Shown here piece after piece: positions 1-8,235 of a DNA stretch of 9,393 bases (its first letter is position 1; every line of letters starts with the position of its first letter). The notes under the pieces are model-generated. The model had not been told where the DNA came from and did no database searches. It saw only the letters and a list, made by a program, of their open reading frames with translations. The stretch comes from a bacterium (lineage in GTDB: Bacteria; Armatimonadota; Chthonomonadetes; Chthonomonadales; Chthonomonadaceae), in the NCBI GenBank assembly GCA_021805405.1, contig JAJZFK010000516.1, positions 1 through 9,393 on the forward strand. Direction: 5' to 3'. The translations under genes were made by a program, and so were the position numbers.

Positions 1-1
1 C

Positions 2-2140
2 CTTGCTGCCCCATTGGTGTGTGAACCCGTTGTGGGAGTGGGTCTCCCGCTAACAATAGCACAACTTGGCTCCGGTTGCACGCGATGGCTGCAGTTTACG
101 GTAGGAGGCCTGCCACAGGTTGGTGCAACACCTTTCTGGTCGTCCTACCCTCGCGCCTGTTTCGAGAATGGCCGGGCGGATCTGCGCCTTCAACCAGCCG
201 ATATTGCGCCATTTGCTCGATCTACAGGTGCACGTGAGACCATTCTTTCCTCGCTCACTGGGACACCCGCCAAATTACAGCTAACATACCGAATTTTTGA
301 TGCCAGAACCCGTGAGCCGATTGATGTCCCCATTACCCTTAAGGGCACACCAAGCCAGATAGTCGCACAATTACCACGCACTGCAGCAAAGCTCGCGACG
401 CTCTTAGGTGTTCACAATGCTGTATTACCCAAGGCGATAGAAACGGACGCCGACGGTCTGGAGCTCATGGGGGGTATACCATGGACACCAGCCGTCGACC
501 TGGATGTTCCTCGAAGGCAGCAGCTGATTACTCTCGCCCACACGTCCGGCTTGGCTACCATGTTACTGCTATGGTCGGCCAGGCTACGTGGACGGGTAAC
601 CCAGGATCTATTTAGTCATAGTATTCCAACCGCCAATTCAAATATGCTGTTTGTTCAGGCATATGAGCACCACTATGATAAGCTGCCATTTCCTCAACCT
701 CAGTTGAAACAGCTGTTGCAACGTTATCCTACAAACCTAGCGCTAAACTGGGTAGGATCTTACGTTGCAGATCAAGCTAATGACAACAACCGCGAAGTGT
801 CACTAGCCAACAGAACGACTATAATCGCCCCAAATAACCCACAAACCTGGTTGCTACTCAGCCAGGCAATTGCCAATGAGGCACAGGCACGACGCAGGGG
901 CAGGTACAACTACCAGATGAGTCTCGCTACCAGCAACGCCGTAGATCAGCTCTATCACTACCAGGTGAAGTATAGCACTCGTGCCGTCACCGTGGACCCG
1001 AAATATGGGCACGGCTGGTATGCCCTGCAGGAAGCTGCAACATTTGATGGCAAAACCCTTGAAGCCCTAAACGCTTACGAGAAAGCGCTTTCACTAGACC
1101 CCGATCAGGCAGAGGTGTTTAACTGGGCTATGGAGATGTTTCAAACCAAGTGGGGAGGCAACCGGTTTGAGCTGATTCATGCCGCAAATCTAATGGCTAA
1201 GACATTTCACTACGGAGTGGAAGCAACCTATGCAGCGGGTGACCTTTTGAACGATGGCTATCCAAACGCGGCGAAGCAGCTTAGCGCCAAGATAATTGCC
1301 GCGAATACTGCACTTCTTGCAACTAATCCCAACGATATGCAGGCACTAAGAACCATGGGACTTATGCTGCGCTGGCAAAATAACTACATGGGGTCCATTC
1401 GCTACCTCAAGCGGCTTACCATGCTGGAACCCACTTCCGGCAGAGTGTACGACCTTCTGGGGCTGTCCTACCTTGAATTAGGAATCAATCAACCAGCTTA
1501 CGATGCGCTACATAAAGCAGCCTCGCTACGACCACTTAGCGCCCCTATCTTTGAATCACTAGCAGAGGCGTGTGTACATCTTCATCATTTCCATCAGGCA
1601 CTGGCGGCAGCAACAACTGCAGCCCATCTGCAACCAACAATGGTATTTGCCGTCTTTTACAAGGGCTATTCCCTTGAGATGCTCGGGCAACCATCTAAGG
1701 CATTACCGCTTCTTTTGCAAACTGCTCAGTTATATGCCGCTCAAAACAAAAACCCAGTTCCATTCTGGATTTGGGGTCAAACGGGGAATTGCAGGATTGA
1801 TCTGCTTCAGTTTCATCGCGCGGCAGATGACCTAACCCGCTGCTTGGCCGCTCAGCCCGGCACAACGCAGACTCTTATTAACCGTGCGTACTGTTATAAC
1901 CAAATTGGGAAATATGCACTAAGTGAAGCGGACAGCCGTGCAGTACTTCAGGCGCAGCCAAATAACATCAATTCTTTGATCAACCTTGGTGACTCCTTTA
2001 GCTATACTGGTGACAAGGCAGATGCCCGTAAAGAGTGGCAATCCGCACTTCAGGTGGCACCAAACGGAAGGCTAGCTCCGCTTGCGCGCGCTGATCTTAA
2101 ACGCGATCATGCACCGCCTATTGTTAGCAAACCTCATTAA
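2..2140 (+). CDS. TPR-repeat protein, 5' end missing (window edge)
   Basis: The reading frame is open to the left edge, so the protein is N-terminally incomplete; the first in-frame start-like codon, a TTG at 14, has no ribosome binding site and is unlikely to be the true start. Numbered from that TTG, about 708 residues are visible. The C-terminal half (about 320-690) is a run of at least eight tetratricopeptide repeats, for example 330-363 (ALNAYEKALSLDPDQ), 440-473, 474-507, 508-541 and 618-684, with the usual small/large residue pattern and a proline at repeat ends. Residues about 85-135 look like beta strands followed by a helix (LTYRIFDARTREPIDVPITL), resembling the layout, not clearly the sequence, of TolB-N/FlgO-like domains that often precede TPRs. 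Residues 150-320 are probably further degenerate helical repeats. TPRs act as protein-binding scaffolds; the partner, location and function cannot be told. No catalytic motif was seen. Confidence 0.8.
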   Translation, partial: LAAPLVCEPVVGVGLPLTIAQLGSGCTRWLQFTVGGLPQVGATPFWSSYPRACFENGRADLRLQPADIAPFARSTGARETILSSLTGTPAKLQLTYRIFDARTREPIDVPITLKGTPSQIVAQLPRTAAKLATLLGVHNAVLPKAIETDADGLELMGGIPWTPAVDLDVPRRQQLITLAHTSGLATMLLLWSARLRGRVTQDLFSHSIPTANSNMLFVQAYEHHYDKLPFPQPQLKQLLQRYPTNLALNWVGSYVADQANDNNREVSLANRTTIIAPNNPQTWLLLSQAIANEAQARRRGRYNYQMSLATSNAVDQLYHYQVKYSTRAVTVDPKYGHGWYALQEAATFDGKTLEALNAYEKALSLDPDQAEVFNWAMEMFQTKWGGNRFELIHAANLMAKTFHYGVEATYAAGDLLNDGYPNAAKQLSAKIIAANTALLATNPNDMQALRTMGLMLRWQNNYMGSIRYLKRLTMLEPTSGRVYDLLGLSYLELGINQPAYDALHKAASLRPLSAPIFESLAEACVHLHHFHQALAAATTAAHLQPTMVFAVFYKGYSLEMLGQPSKALPLLLQTAQLYAAQNKNPVPFWIWGQTGNCRIDLLQFHRAADDLTRCLAAQPGTTQTLINRAYCYNQIGKYALSEADSRAVLQAQPNNINSLINLGDSFSYTGDKADARKEWQSALQVAPNGRLAPLARADLKRDHAPPIVSKPH

Positions 2141-2432
2141 ACAGATCATCGGCTACTACTTGGAAACTACCGTTTGTGCAAATGGGACTGCATTGCGTCA
2201 CGATTGCGCATTGCCGCCCCATTAACGCCCTGGTTTTGTTACAATAATTTACGGGAAATCAACAATAGTTACCTGAAACAGATTGTTTGAATTTGTCAGT
2301 ATAATATGTGTACGACGAATTGCCCGTATGTGCGAATTCTTAAACAATTTCTGTCGTTTTATTTGGCTTCATCGCTGGATTCATCGCATTTAATATCAAA
2401 TAGGGCGTCCGCTCAATACGCCGAAAGGTTGA

Positions 2433-2460
2433 TTGACGCTTGATGAGTTTGTAGCATAAT
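2433..2460 (+). promoter_or_regulatory. Candidate sigma-70-type promoter of the pyrophosphatase gene
   Basis: TTGACG (2433-2438) lies 16 bases before CATAAT (2455-2460). This is five of six matches at each box, with an acceptable spacer. It would give a leader of about 65 bases before the start codon at 2533. Found by eye only; the TATAAT at 2300-2305 is an alternative or second start point. Confidence 0.5.
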
Positions 2461-2516
2461 CAAGTTATAAATCATATCGCCAATTGATAAAGCGATCGTG
2501 ACACAGCGTCTTCCAT

Positions 2517-2522
2517 AGGAGG
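2517..2522 (+). promoter_or_regulatory. Ribosome binding site of the pyrophosphatase gene
   Basis: A perfect AGGAGG ends 10 bases before the ATG at 2533. It fixes this ATG as the start and shows that the unusual signal-like N-terminus is translated and is not an over-extension of the reading frame. Confidence 0.85.
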
Positions 2523-2532
2523 AAAGCGTACT

Positions 2533-5049
2533 ATGAAAAGAGACTACGCGTGTGGAGAAGCAGCACCACACGGGTTCCGCAGGTCCCCTGCGACAATACT
2601 CGCACTATCTGCTGCGCTTATGGTTGGTACATCTGTTGCGGCAAATGCAAGTGAGACAGTTGCACTGCCTGCATTCACATCATCCGAGACGAATATCGTC
2701 TACATGGCTCTTGTAGCCGGCTTCGTCTCGCTGGCTGCCGGCGCTTACTGGTTCACGAAAATCAAAAACTTGAGCCCGGGTACCCCGCGAATGGAGGAGG
2801 TAGGTAAAGCTATTCGTGATGGTGCATACGCTTACTTGCGCCAACAAGTTAAGCTAATGATCCCACTCGTTCTTGTAATCTCTGCGCTGCTGTTCTTCCT
2901 CTACAAGGGAGAGGCGTCTCAGGGCTACAGTACGGGTGATGCTCTGGGCGTAGCGCTCTTCTTCATACTTGGTGTGTCGTTCTCATACATTGCAGGTTAC
3001 ACCGGCATGTCCATGGCCACCACGGCAAACCAGAGAACTGCAAACCAGGCACGCACAACGTTTAAAGGTGCGCTGGAGACTGCCTTTCAGGCAGGTGCTG
3101 TTAGCGGTATGATGACAGTTGGCCTCGGACTAATTGGTGCATGCCTCGTGTTCCTTATCTTCCGCGAAAAGGCGATGCTTATCCTTATCGGGTTCGGATT
3201 TGGTGGTTCGCTCGCTGCTCTGTTCATGAGGGTTGGCGGCGGTATATTCACCAAAGCAGCCGACGTTGGTGCAGACCTCGTTGGCAAGGTTGAGGCTGGT
3301 ATCCCCGAGGACGATCCACGTAATCCTGCAACCATTGCGGATAACGTGGGCGACAACGTAGGCGACTGCGCTGGTATGGCAGCAGACGTGTTTGAAAGCT
3401 ATGAAGTCACCCTGGTAGCCGCGATCATCCTGGGTGCCTCGGTAGTTCCTCAAAACCTATGGCAGAATGGCGCAAGCCTCACTCACTCTGCCCTTATGCT
3501 CGTTATGTACCCGCTCATCGTGCGCGCTGCTGGTGTCATTGCCTCCATTATTGGAGTACTCACCGTACGTGGCGAAGACCGCGATGACCTCGATGCAATG
3601 CAGCCAATCAATGTCGGCTTCCGATGGTCGGCAGCTGCAGCTACGTTACTGTTTGGCGTGGGCTCTTACGTCTATTTCGACCTTATGAACCCAACGCACG
3701 TAGTATCGGTACCTGCAACCTCTGGTACGGGTCTAGAGACCTATACATGGGTTCCGTTCTTTCTTTGCACATTCCTAGGTATCCTACTCGCAATCTCCAT
3801 TGGGTACCTTACGGAACACTTCACCTCCATGGAGAAGAAGCCCGTTACAGAGATTGCTTACCAGAGCCGAACTGGCCCGGCAACCATGATTATATCTGGT
3901 TTCAGTTACGGCCTTGAAAGCTCGGTTTGGGCAGTCGTTTCGATAGCCGTTACGCTCCTGTTTGCGCTAATCATCTTCCAGGGCAATGCCATTCTAGCCG
4001 CATACGGTATTGCATTAGCAGGTCTTGGACTCCTGTCTACCACCGGTTATATTCTTGCCATGGACACGTTTGGACCAATTACCGACAACGCTAATGGTAT
4101 CTTTGAAATGTCTGGTGTGCTGGAGGATGACCGGGCCGCTGGTACTGTAAACGCAAACCGCATCTCTGGTGACCGAATTGTTGGCCGACTCGATGCAGTG
4201 GGCAACACTACAAAAGCACTCACCAAGGGCTTTGCCATCGCAACAGCCGTAATCGCTGCTGTTTCGCTCTTCCGCTCATTTATGACCAGTGCAGGTTTGC
4301 TGGATGTAGGCATCCGGCTGGATGTGCCTGAGGTATTCATCGGCGCGCTGCTAGGTGGCGCAGCTCCGTTCCTGTTCAGTTCGTTTGCAATCAACGCGGT
4401 TGGTCGCGCCGCATCTCAGCTCATAGAAGAAGTTCGACGACAGTTCCGGGGTGATCCCGGTATTATGGCGGGAACCAGTAAACCAGACTATGCTCGTTGC
4501 GTCGCCATCGTGACGCAGGCCGCACAGAAAGAGCTGCTAGGACCTGGTATCCTGGCAATCTGCCTCCCCATCCTGGTAGGCTTCGGGGTGGGTTTCGCGG
4601 AGCCGAAGAAAGCTGCTGAGGTCCTGGGTGGTTACCTTGCAGGCGCTATCATCACCGGACAGCTGCTAGCAGTACTGCTCTCCAACTCTGGTGGAGCATG
4701 GGATAACGCGAAGAAGAAGATTGAAGACGGACTGTTTGGTGGTAAGGGTACCGAAAACCACAAAGCAGCAGTAATATGCGACACGGTTGGTGACCCGTTC
4801 AAGGATACCGCAGGCCCGGCTCTTAACCCACTAATCAAGGTTATGAACCTGTGCGGCATTCTTATCGCAGGCATTGTAATAAACCCAATCAGTCTCGTCG
4901 CTCGCTCTGCCATCGTTCTCGTAACGGTCGCCCTGCTCGCCGGAGCGATCATGTTCAGTAAACGTGGCTCCATTACAGACAACCCCGATTACAACCAGCC
5001 CTCCGCTCCCGCGGAGGAAGACAAGGCAGTCGTTACTGCCGGGCGTTAA
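2533..5049 (+). CDS. hppA: K+-independent H+-translocating membrane pyrophosphatase
   Basis: This 838-residue integral membrane pyrophosphatase hydrolyses cytoplasmic PPi and pumps protons out across the inner membrane. The family signatures are all present: DVGADLVGKVE (244-254, the D-x7-K-x-E motif), DNVGDNVGD (270-278), DNANG (518-522), GAWDNAKK (721-728) and DTVGDPFKD (750-758), which bind Mg-PPi. The potassium-switch segment reads GNTTKALTKG (557-566); Lys561 and Thr564 take the places of the Ala and Gly of K+-dependent enzymes, so by family knowledge this is the K+-independent class, which pumps H+ and not Na+. About 16 membrane helices are expected. Residues 1-39 form an extra signal-peptide-like segment with an ANA|S cleavage site after 39, giving an N-outside topology; residues 809-838 are a hydrophilic tail. 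Both make it longer than many bacterial homologues. It appears monocistronic, with its own promoter, a perfect AGGAGG and a terminator 26 bases after the stop. Confidence 0.97.
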   Translation: MKRDYACGEAAPHGFRRSPATILALSAALMVGTSVAANASETVALPAFTSSETNIVYMALVAGFVSLAAGAYWFTKIKNLSPGTPRMEEVGKAIRDGAYAYLRQQVKLMIPLVLVISALLFFLYKGEASQGYSTGDALGVALFFILGVSFSYIAGYTGMSMATTANQRTANQARTTFKGALETAFQAGAVSGMMTVGLGLIGACLVFLIFREKAMLILIGFGFGGSLAALFMRVGGGIFTKAADVGADLVGKVEAGIPEDDPRNPATIADNVGDNVGDCAGMAADVFESYEVTLVAAIILGASVVPQNLWQNGASLTHSALMLVMYPLIVRAAGVIASIIGVLTVRGEDRDDLDAMQPINVGFRWSAAAATLLFGVGSYVYFDLMNPTHVVSVPATSGTGLETYTWVPFFLCTFLGILLAISIGYLTEHFTSMEKKPVTEIAYQSRTGPATMIISGFSYGLESSVWAVVSIAVTLLFALIIFQGNAILAAYGIALAGLGLLSTTGYILAMDTFGPITDNANGIFEMSGVLEDDRAAGTVNANRISGDRIVGRLDAVGNTTKALTKGFAIATAVIAAVSLFRSFMTSAGLLDVGIRLDVPEVFIGALLGGAAPFLFSSFAINAVGRAASQLIEEVRRQFRGDPGIMAGTSKPDYARCVAIVTQAAQKELLGPGILAICLPILVGFGVGFAEPKKAAEVLGGYLAGAIITGQLLAVLLSNSGGAWDNAKKKIEDGLFGGKGTENHKAAVICDTVGDPFKDTAGPALNPLIKVMNLCGILIAGIVINPISLVARSAIVLVTVALLAGAIMFSKRGSITDNPDYNQPSAPAEEDKAVVTAGR

Positions 5050-5074
5050 TCTCCCACATCGGTAGGTTCACGGA

Positions 5075-5115
5075 AAAGAGCGAGTGCGGCTGCAATGCAG
5101 CTGCACTCGCTCTTT
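5075..5115. terminator. Bidirectional intrinsic terminator between convergent genes
   Basis: The 5' arm (5075-5094, beginning AAAGAGCGAGTGC) and the 3' arm (5096-5115, ending GCACTCGCTCTTT) are complementary over 20 positions, with a single G-T wobble and a minimal loop around 5095. The A-run at one end and the T-run at the other (with a further A at 5074) supply a U-tract in both directions. It lies 26 bases after the pyrophosphatase stop and 23 bases after the beta-galactosidase stop, so it can serve both genes. Confidence 0.92.
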
Positions 5116-5137
5116 CTACTTCGCTACCAGGGAGGTT

Positions 5138-8100
5138 CTACCCCTTGGAGATGATTGCCATCCGCAGCGAGTCATTCCAGCTAGAAGCCTGTTCTACCAT
5201 GAGATGTACCTGTGAAGCCGACGCCCCCTGCTGATCGAAAATCTCGATGCTGTTCTCGCCAGGCTTGAGCCAACTTTCGGGTAGGTACATTCCAGGTGCA
5301 GGAGTGGGATCCGGGTAGCGGCCAAGGTTATGACCGTTAAGCCATGCGGACCCCGCTAACAGGCCGTTGGTCATTAGTCGGTAGATGGGGTGCACGCCTT
5401 CGGTGCCATATGCTGGCAGCGTGAATGAAGCACTATACCAGGTGGGTACACCGCTTACCGTTCCCTCCATATAAGGCAGCCAGTGCGTACTCTGCTTCTT
5501 GTCAAATCGAATTCCGCCGTGATACTTCCATCCACTAATGAGCGTACCCGTCTCTGGCGCGGTGTTTTCCAGTAGCACTGGTTTGTCTAAACCACCAGTT
5601 CCCGAAGTGTTATGAATAAGCACTGCCAGTACGTTTTTACCATTCTGGTGCCATGCACTGTCGAGAGAAACAGTAAATGCGCTGTCCCAGCCCTTGTGTT
5701 GGCCAACCTTCGTCCCGTTAAGGAATATGGTACCGTCGTCATCAACGCTTCCAAAATACAGGGTATGGTGCGGAGCATTACTTGCCGGTAAATCGATTCG
5801 CACCCACGCCCATCCTGCCTGGTTGTGAAACAGATCCTGCCCAATTCCTGCGCTTAGCCACTGCCCATGAGTAACTGGGCCCGCAGCATCCACAACATCC
5901 GGTTCTGCAGGGTTTGTAACAGCCTGCCACTCCCATGCATCAAGCGACGCGCCGGTATGCGCCATCGGCAAACCAGTACGAAGGAAGACTGGCCCGGAAA
6001 GCCCTTTTCTGTCAACCGGATTGAGTGGGCCGAGGTAAGAAAAGCGCTTGGGCCGTCCGTATTGCGTGGTAAAGACGGAGACAAGGTTGATACCTTTTCG
6101 CAGCGTTACGCCTGCATTCTGCACCACCGGGTTATCCGTTCGGCGAATAACCTGGCCGGTAAACTGCGGTCTGCCATTTACGAATACCTTAAGCCAGTCA
6201 CCAACATCAGAAAAATGGAGCGTATAGCTACCTGCATTGTCTACATGAACGAGTGTCCTGTACCACGCGTAACAGCCGTTGTAGCCATCTGCGCCCATCT
6301 GGCGCGGATTTGGGGAATACATCCAGTTAAGGCTCTCAAATTTCGTGCTCGCCGGTTCGTCCGCAAGCCTAACGCGCCACGATGTCAACCGGGGCGCCGC
6401 CGGCATGGTTCGCGGCGCGGGCCGTGGTCGGTCGAGCAGGACGGGTTCACCAGCTGCGGCATACACCCGGGCCCTTTGCATTGCTGTTTCTTCTGCGGGC
6501 TCATCGCACTGAATCTCGAGACGGTTACCCTTTAGCGATGCATCCCCCACATAAGCAGGACCGGTTACGATAAAGGTTTTGCCGTCCGCATTTACACGCC
6601 AAGTATAGTCAGCAGTTCGCTCATTTACCCAGATCACACGGACAACACGACCCGCTGCGGCGAAACTAAACAGCTGCGGTGTTGTGCTGGCGGTAGCGAT
6701 AAGCTTCACACCATCGCCGGATTTTGACCAGTGGGATCCACCTATTAAATCATGTGGAGAAACACACCCAAATTCGATCTTATCCTGGCTACCAGTTGGT
6801 CCGTAAACCACAAGCGTCGTCTCGTTCGCACTCTGGTCGACAGCGGTAAGAAGGCGGGGCTCGCATAATTTGAGCGTTATTCCAGGTCTCAGCGCATAGT
6901 TGAGGATTATCGGACGCACTTCGCCTGAAACCACGTTCAAGGAATTGCTAGTAGCACCGTCTACAGTTACCACGGTGGATTGCGCGGTTTTTGAATTGTT
7001 GTCAAGAAATAGCACAGTACCATCCGGCGCGGTACGAGCCGTGATATGGACGCTATCGTTATTTCCGGCACTGCTGTATTTCGGTGTGCTGTTATCACTC
7101 TCTTCCAGAATTCTGGGTAGGCTAGTGGCAAACATTGCGGCTTTTTTAAACCGGTAGTACACGGGTCGCAGGTCGCCTGCCTGCCCTATTGCCCCAGCAT
7201 AGTCGTAAGAAGCGGCATCTTCGTCGTTGTTCCAGTATCCAAAATTGCTACCACCATGAAGCATGTAATAGTTGTAACCATTCCCGCCATAGGCGATGAT
7301 ATGCCAGGTACCACGGTCAAAATAGCGCAGGCTCATTGGGCTTAATGGTCCGTAAAGGTTATACCACCCCGGCCAAAACTCGGTGGTATACCAGGGATTA
7401 ACTCTTGTCGCGCTGCTCCACGGTGTTCCACCCGCAGGATCGCTGCCATGATGCAGACCACTGAAGAAATACGGGACTTGAATGCCATATTGGAGAGCCT
7501 GCTGCTGAAGGAACGTGAAGTACTGATTGGGCATGGTGGTTCCCCAGCCCAGCGGGTGCTCGTTCTCCAACTGTACCATGATCACGCTGCCGCCATGGTT
7601 TATCTGGTTGCGAGCGACTATCGGCATTAACTTGCTAAAGAATTGGTGTACTGCGTCCTCAAATGGCTTGTTGGGCGTGCGCACAACGAGTCCCTTAACA
7701 AAACGCAGCCAAACGGGGTAACCGCCGCTGTCCCACTCCGCACAGTAATATGGGCCAACCCGCACAGTAGCGTACATACCCAGGCTGTGAACAAGCTTCA
7801 AGAAGGCATCCAGGTCGTACCTGCCGGTAAAATCGAATTCGCCAGGCTCGGGTTCATGTGCATTCCAGAAGAGATACGATTGCACGGTGTTGAATCCGGC
7901 GCGCTTCATCTTTAGTAGTCGGTCACGCCAAAGGACACGGGGTACGCGAGCGTAGTGCATACTGCCAGAAACGATGAATTTGCGTTTGCCGTTAACGAGA
8001 AAACCGCGACCGTCAAAGTTGATAAAGGGTGCAGCCGCAGGTGCTGGCTTAAACATGTGGTCGTTGGCTAAGGCCTGCGAGGGCGCCAGGCTGCACACCG

Positions 8101-8140
8101 CGGTTACACCGAGAAGTGCAGCCCGAGAAAACAGACGCAT
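5138..8140 (-). CDS. Secreted multidomain GH35 beta-galactosidase
   Basis: This glycoside hydrolase family 35 enzyme should remove terminal beta-galactosyl residues by a retaining mechanism. The start at 8140 gives 1000 residues; an ATG at 8155 would add five, but it has no ribosome binding site, whereas GGGAG sits 8 bases before 8140 and the protein then begins with a textbook signal peptide (MRLFSR, hydrophobic core, cleavage near ALA|ND at about 25). Numbered from 8140, the TIM barrel is about 38-340, with VRVGPYYCAEWDSGGYPVWL, acid/base Glu194 in VQLENEH (codon 7559-7561) and nucleophile Glu254 in TTEFWPGW (codon 7379-7381). Residues 350-580 resemble the BetaGal domains 2 and 3 of fungal LacA. 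Two jelly-roll, galactose-binding-like domains follow: 585-700 (VFVNGRPQF) and 730-990 (IFLNGTKVGQH, then WLNGHNLGRY). Length near 1000 also matches LacA. It is transcribed alone, convergent with hppA; the natural substrate is unknown. Confidence 0.95.
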   Translation of the reverse strand: MRLFSRAALLGVTAVCSLAPSQALANDHMFKPAPAAAPFINFDGRGFLVNGKRKFIVSGSMHYARVPRVLWRDRLLKMKRAGFNTVQSYLFWNAHEPEPGEFDFTGRYDLDAFLKLVHSLGMYATVRVGPYYCAEWDSGGYPVWLRFVKGLVVRTPNKPFEDAVHQFFSKLMPIVARNQINHGGSVIMVQLENEHPLGWGTTMPNQYFTFLQQQALQYGIQVPYFFSGLHHGSDPAGGTPWSSATRVNPWYTTEFWPGWYNLYGPLSPMSLRYFDRGTWHIIAYGGNGYNYYMLHGGSNFGYWNNDEDAASYDYAGAIGQAGDLRPVYYRFKKAAMFATSLPRILEESDNSTPKYSSAGNNDSVHITARTAPDGTVLFLDNNSKTAQSTVVTVDGATSNSLNVVSGEVRPIILNYALRPGITLKLCEPRLLTAVDQSANETTLVVYGPTGSQDKIEFGCVSPHDLIGGSHWSKSGDGVKLIATASTTPQLFSFAAAGRVVRVIWVNERTADYTWRVNADGKTFIVTGPAYVGDASLKGNRLEIQCDEPAEETAMQRARVYAAAGEPVLLDRPRPAPRTMPAAPRLTSWRVRLADEPASTKFESLNWMYSPNPRQMGADGYNGCYAWYRTLVHVDNAGSYTLHFSDVGDWLKVFVNGRPQFTGQVIRRTDNPVVQNAGVTLRKGINLVSVFTTQYGRPKRFSYLGPLNPVDRKGLSGPVFLRTGLPMAHTGASLDAWEWQAVTNPAEPDVVDAAGPVTHGQWLSAGIGQDLFHNQAGWAWVRIDLPASNAPHHTLYFGSVDDDGTIFLNGTKVGQHKGWDSAFTVSLDSAWHQNGKNVLAVLIHNTSGTGGLDKPVLLENTAPETGTLISGWKYHGGIRFDKKQSTHWLPYMEGTVSGVPTWYSASFTLPAYGTEGVHPIYRLMTNGLLAGSAWLNGHNLGRYPDPTPAPGMYLPESWLKPGENSIEIFDQQGASASQVHLMVEQASSWNDSLRMAIISKG

Positions 8141-8148
8141 ATTGAAAT

Positions 8149-8153
8149 CTCCC
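8149..8153 (-). promoter_or_regulatory. Ribosome binding site that decides the beta-galactosidase start
   Basis: Read on the - strand, GGGAG lies 8 bases before the ATG at 8140-8138. It overlaps the more upstream ATG (8155-8153), which itself has only an AT-rich stretch before it. This favours 8140 as the start. Confidence 0.75.
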
Positions 8154-8221
8154 ATTAAAATAACTATGGCTCATGTGAATTCTGCGTACTGCGACTAAAA
8201 TCCTGCCTCGTCACAGGTTGA

Positions 8222-8235
8222 TGCAACCCGTTGTA
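8222..8235. promoter_or_regulatory. LacI/GalR-type operator-like palindrome
   Basis: TGCAACCCGTTGTA is an imperfect inverted repeat (TGCAAC against TACAAC) and matches 8 of the 10 fixed positions of the general LacI-family pattern TGNAANCGNTTNCA. It covers the candidate -10 box and start point of the beta-galactosidase promoter, where a repressor would be expected to act. No regulator gene is present in the window, so the link to galactose control is inference. Confidence 0.3.

Larger units (their letters stand above)
2141..2532. other. 392-base intergenic region upstream of the pyrophosphatase gene
   Basis: This gap separates the TPR gene from the pyrophosphatase gene on the same strand. 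It is clearly more AT-rich than the flanking genes from about 2230 to 2480. No strong hairpin with a T-run follows the TPR stop codon, so no intrinsic terminator is called there. It holds a perfect TATAAT at 2300-2305 with a poor -35, a better promoter at 2433-2460, and the ribosome binding site at 2517-2522. I recognised no riboswitch fold and no convincing small gene. Confidence 0.7.

Noticed and set aside
14..16. TTG as the true start of the TPR protein
   Set aside because: The frame stays open to the window edge and there is no ribosome binding site before it, so the gene most likely begins outside the window.
2317..2339. Small inverted repeat with GAATT and AATTC arms
   Set aside because: Only five paired bases with a bulge beyond; no T-run and no link to a known leader element.
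2306..2443. A 45-codon frame in the gap before hppA
   Set aside because: It has no ribosome binding site, its start overlaps the TATAAT, and the composition looks like non-coding AT-rich DNA.
5867..6535. A 222-codon + strand frame inside the beta-galactosidase
   Set aside because: It lies antisense to a well-supported gene with intact domains, and its protein has no recognisable pattern; it is a shadow frame.
8138..8155. Upstream ATG (8155) as the beta-galactosidase start
   Set aside because: It lacks a ribosome binding site and would put acidic residues before the signal peptide, while the ATG at 8140 has a well-placed GGGAG.
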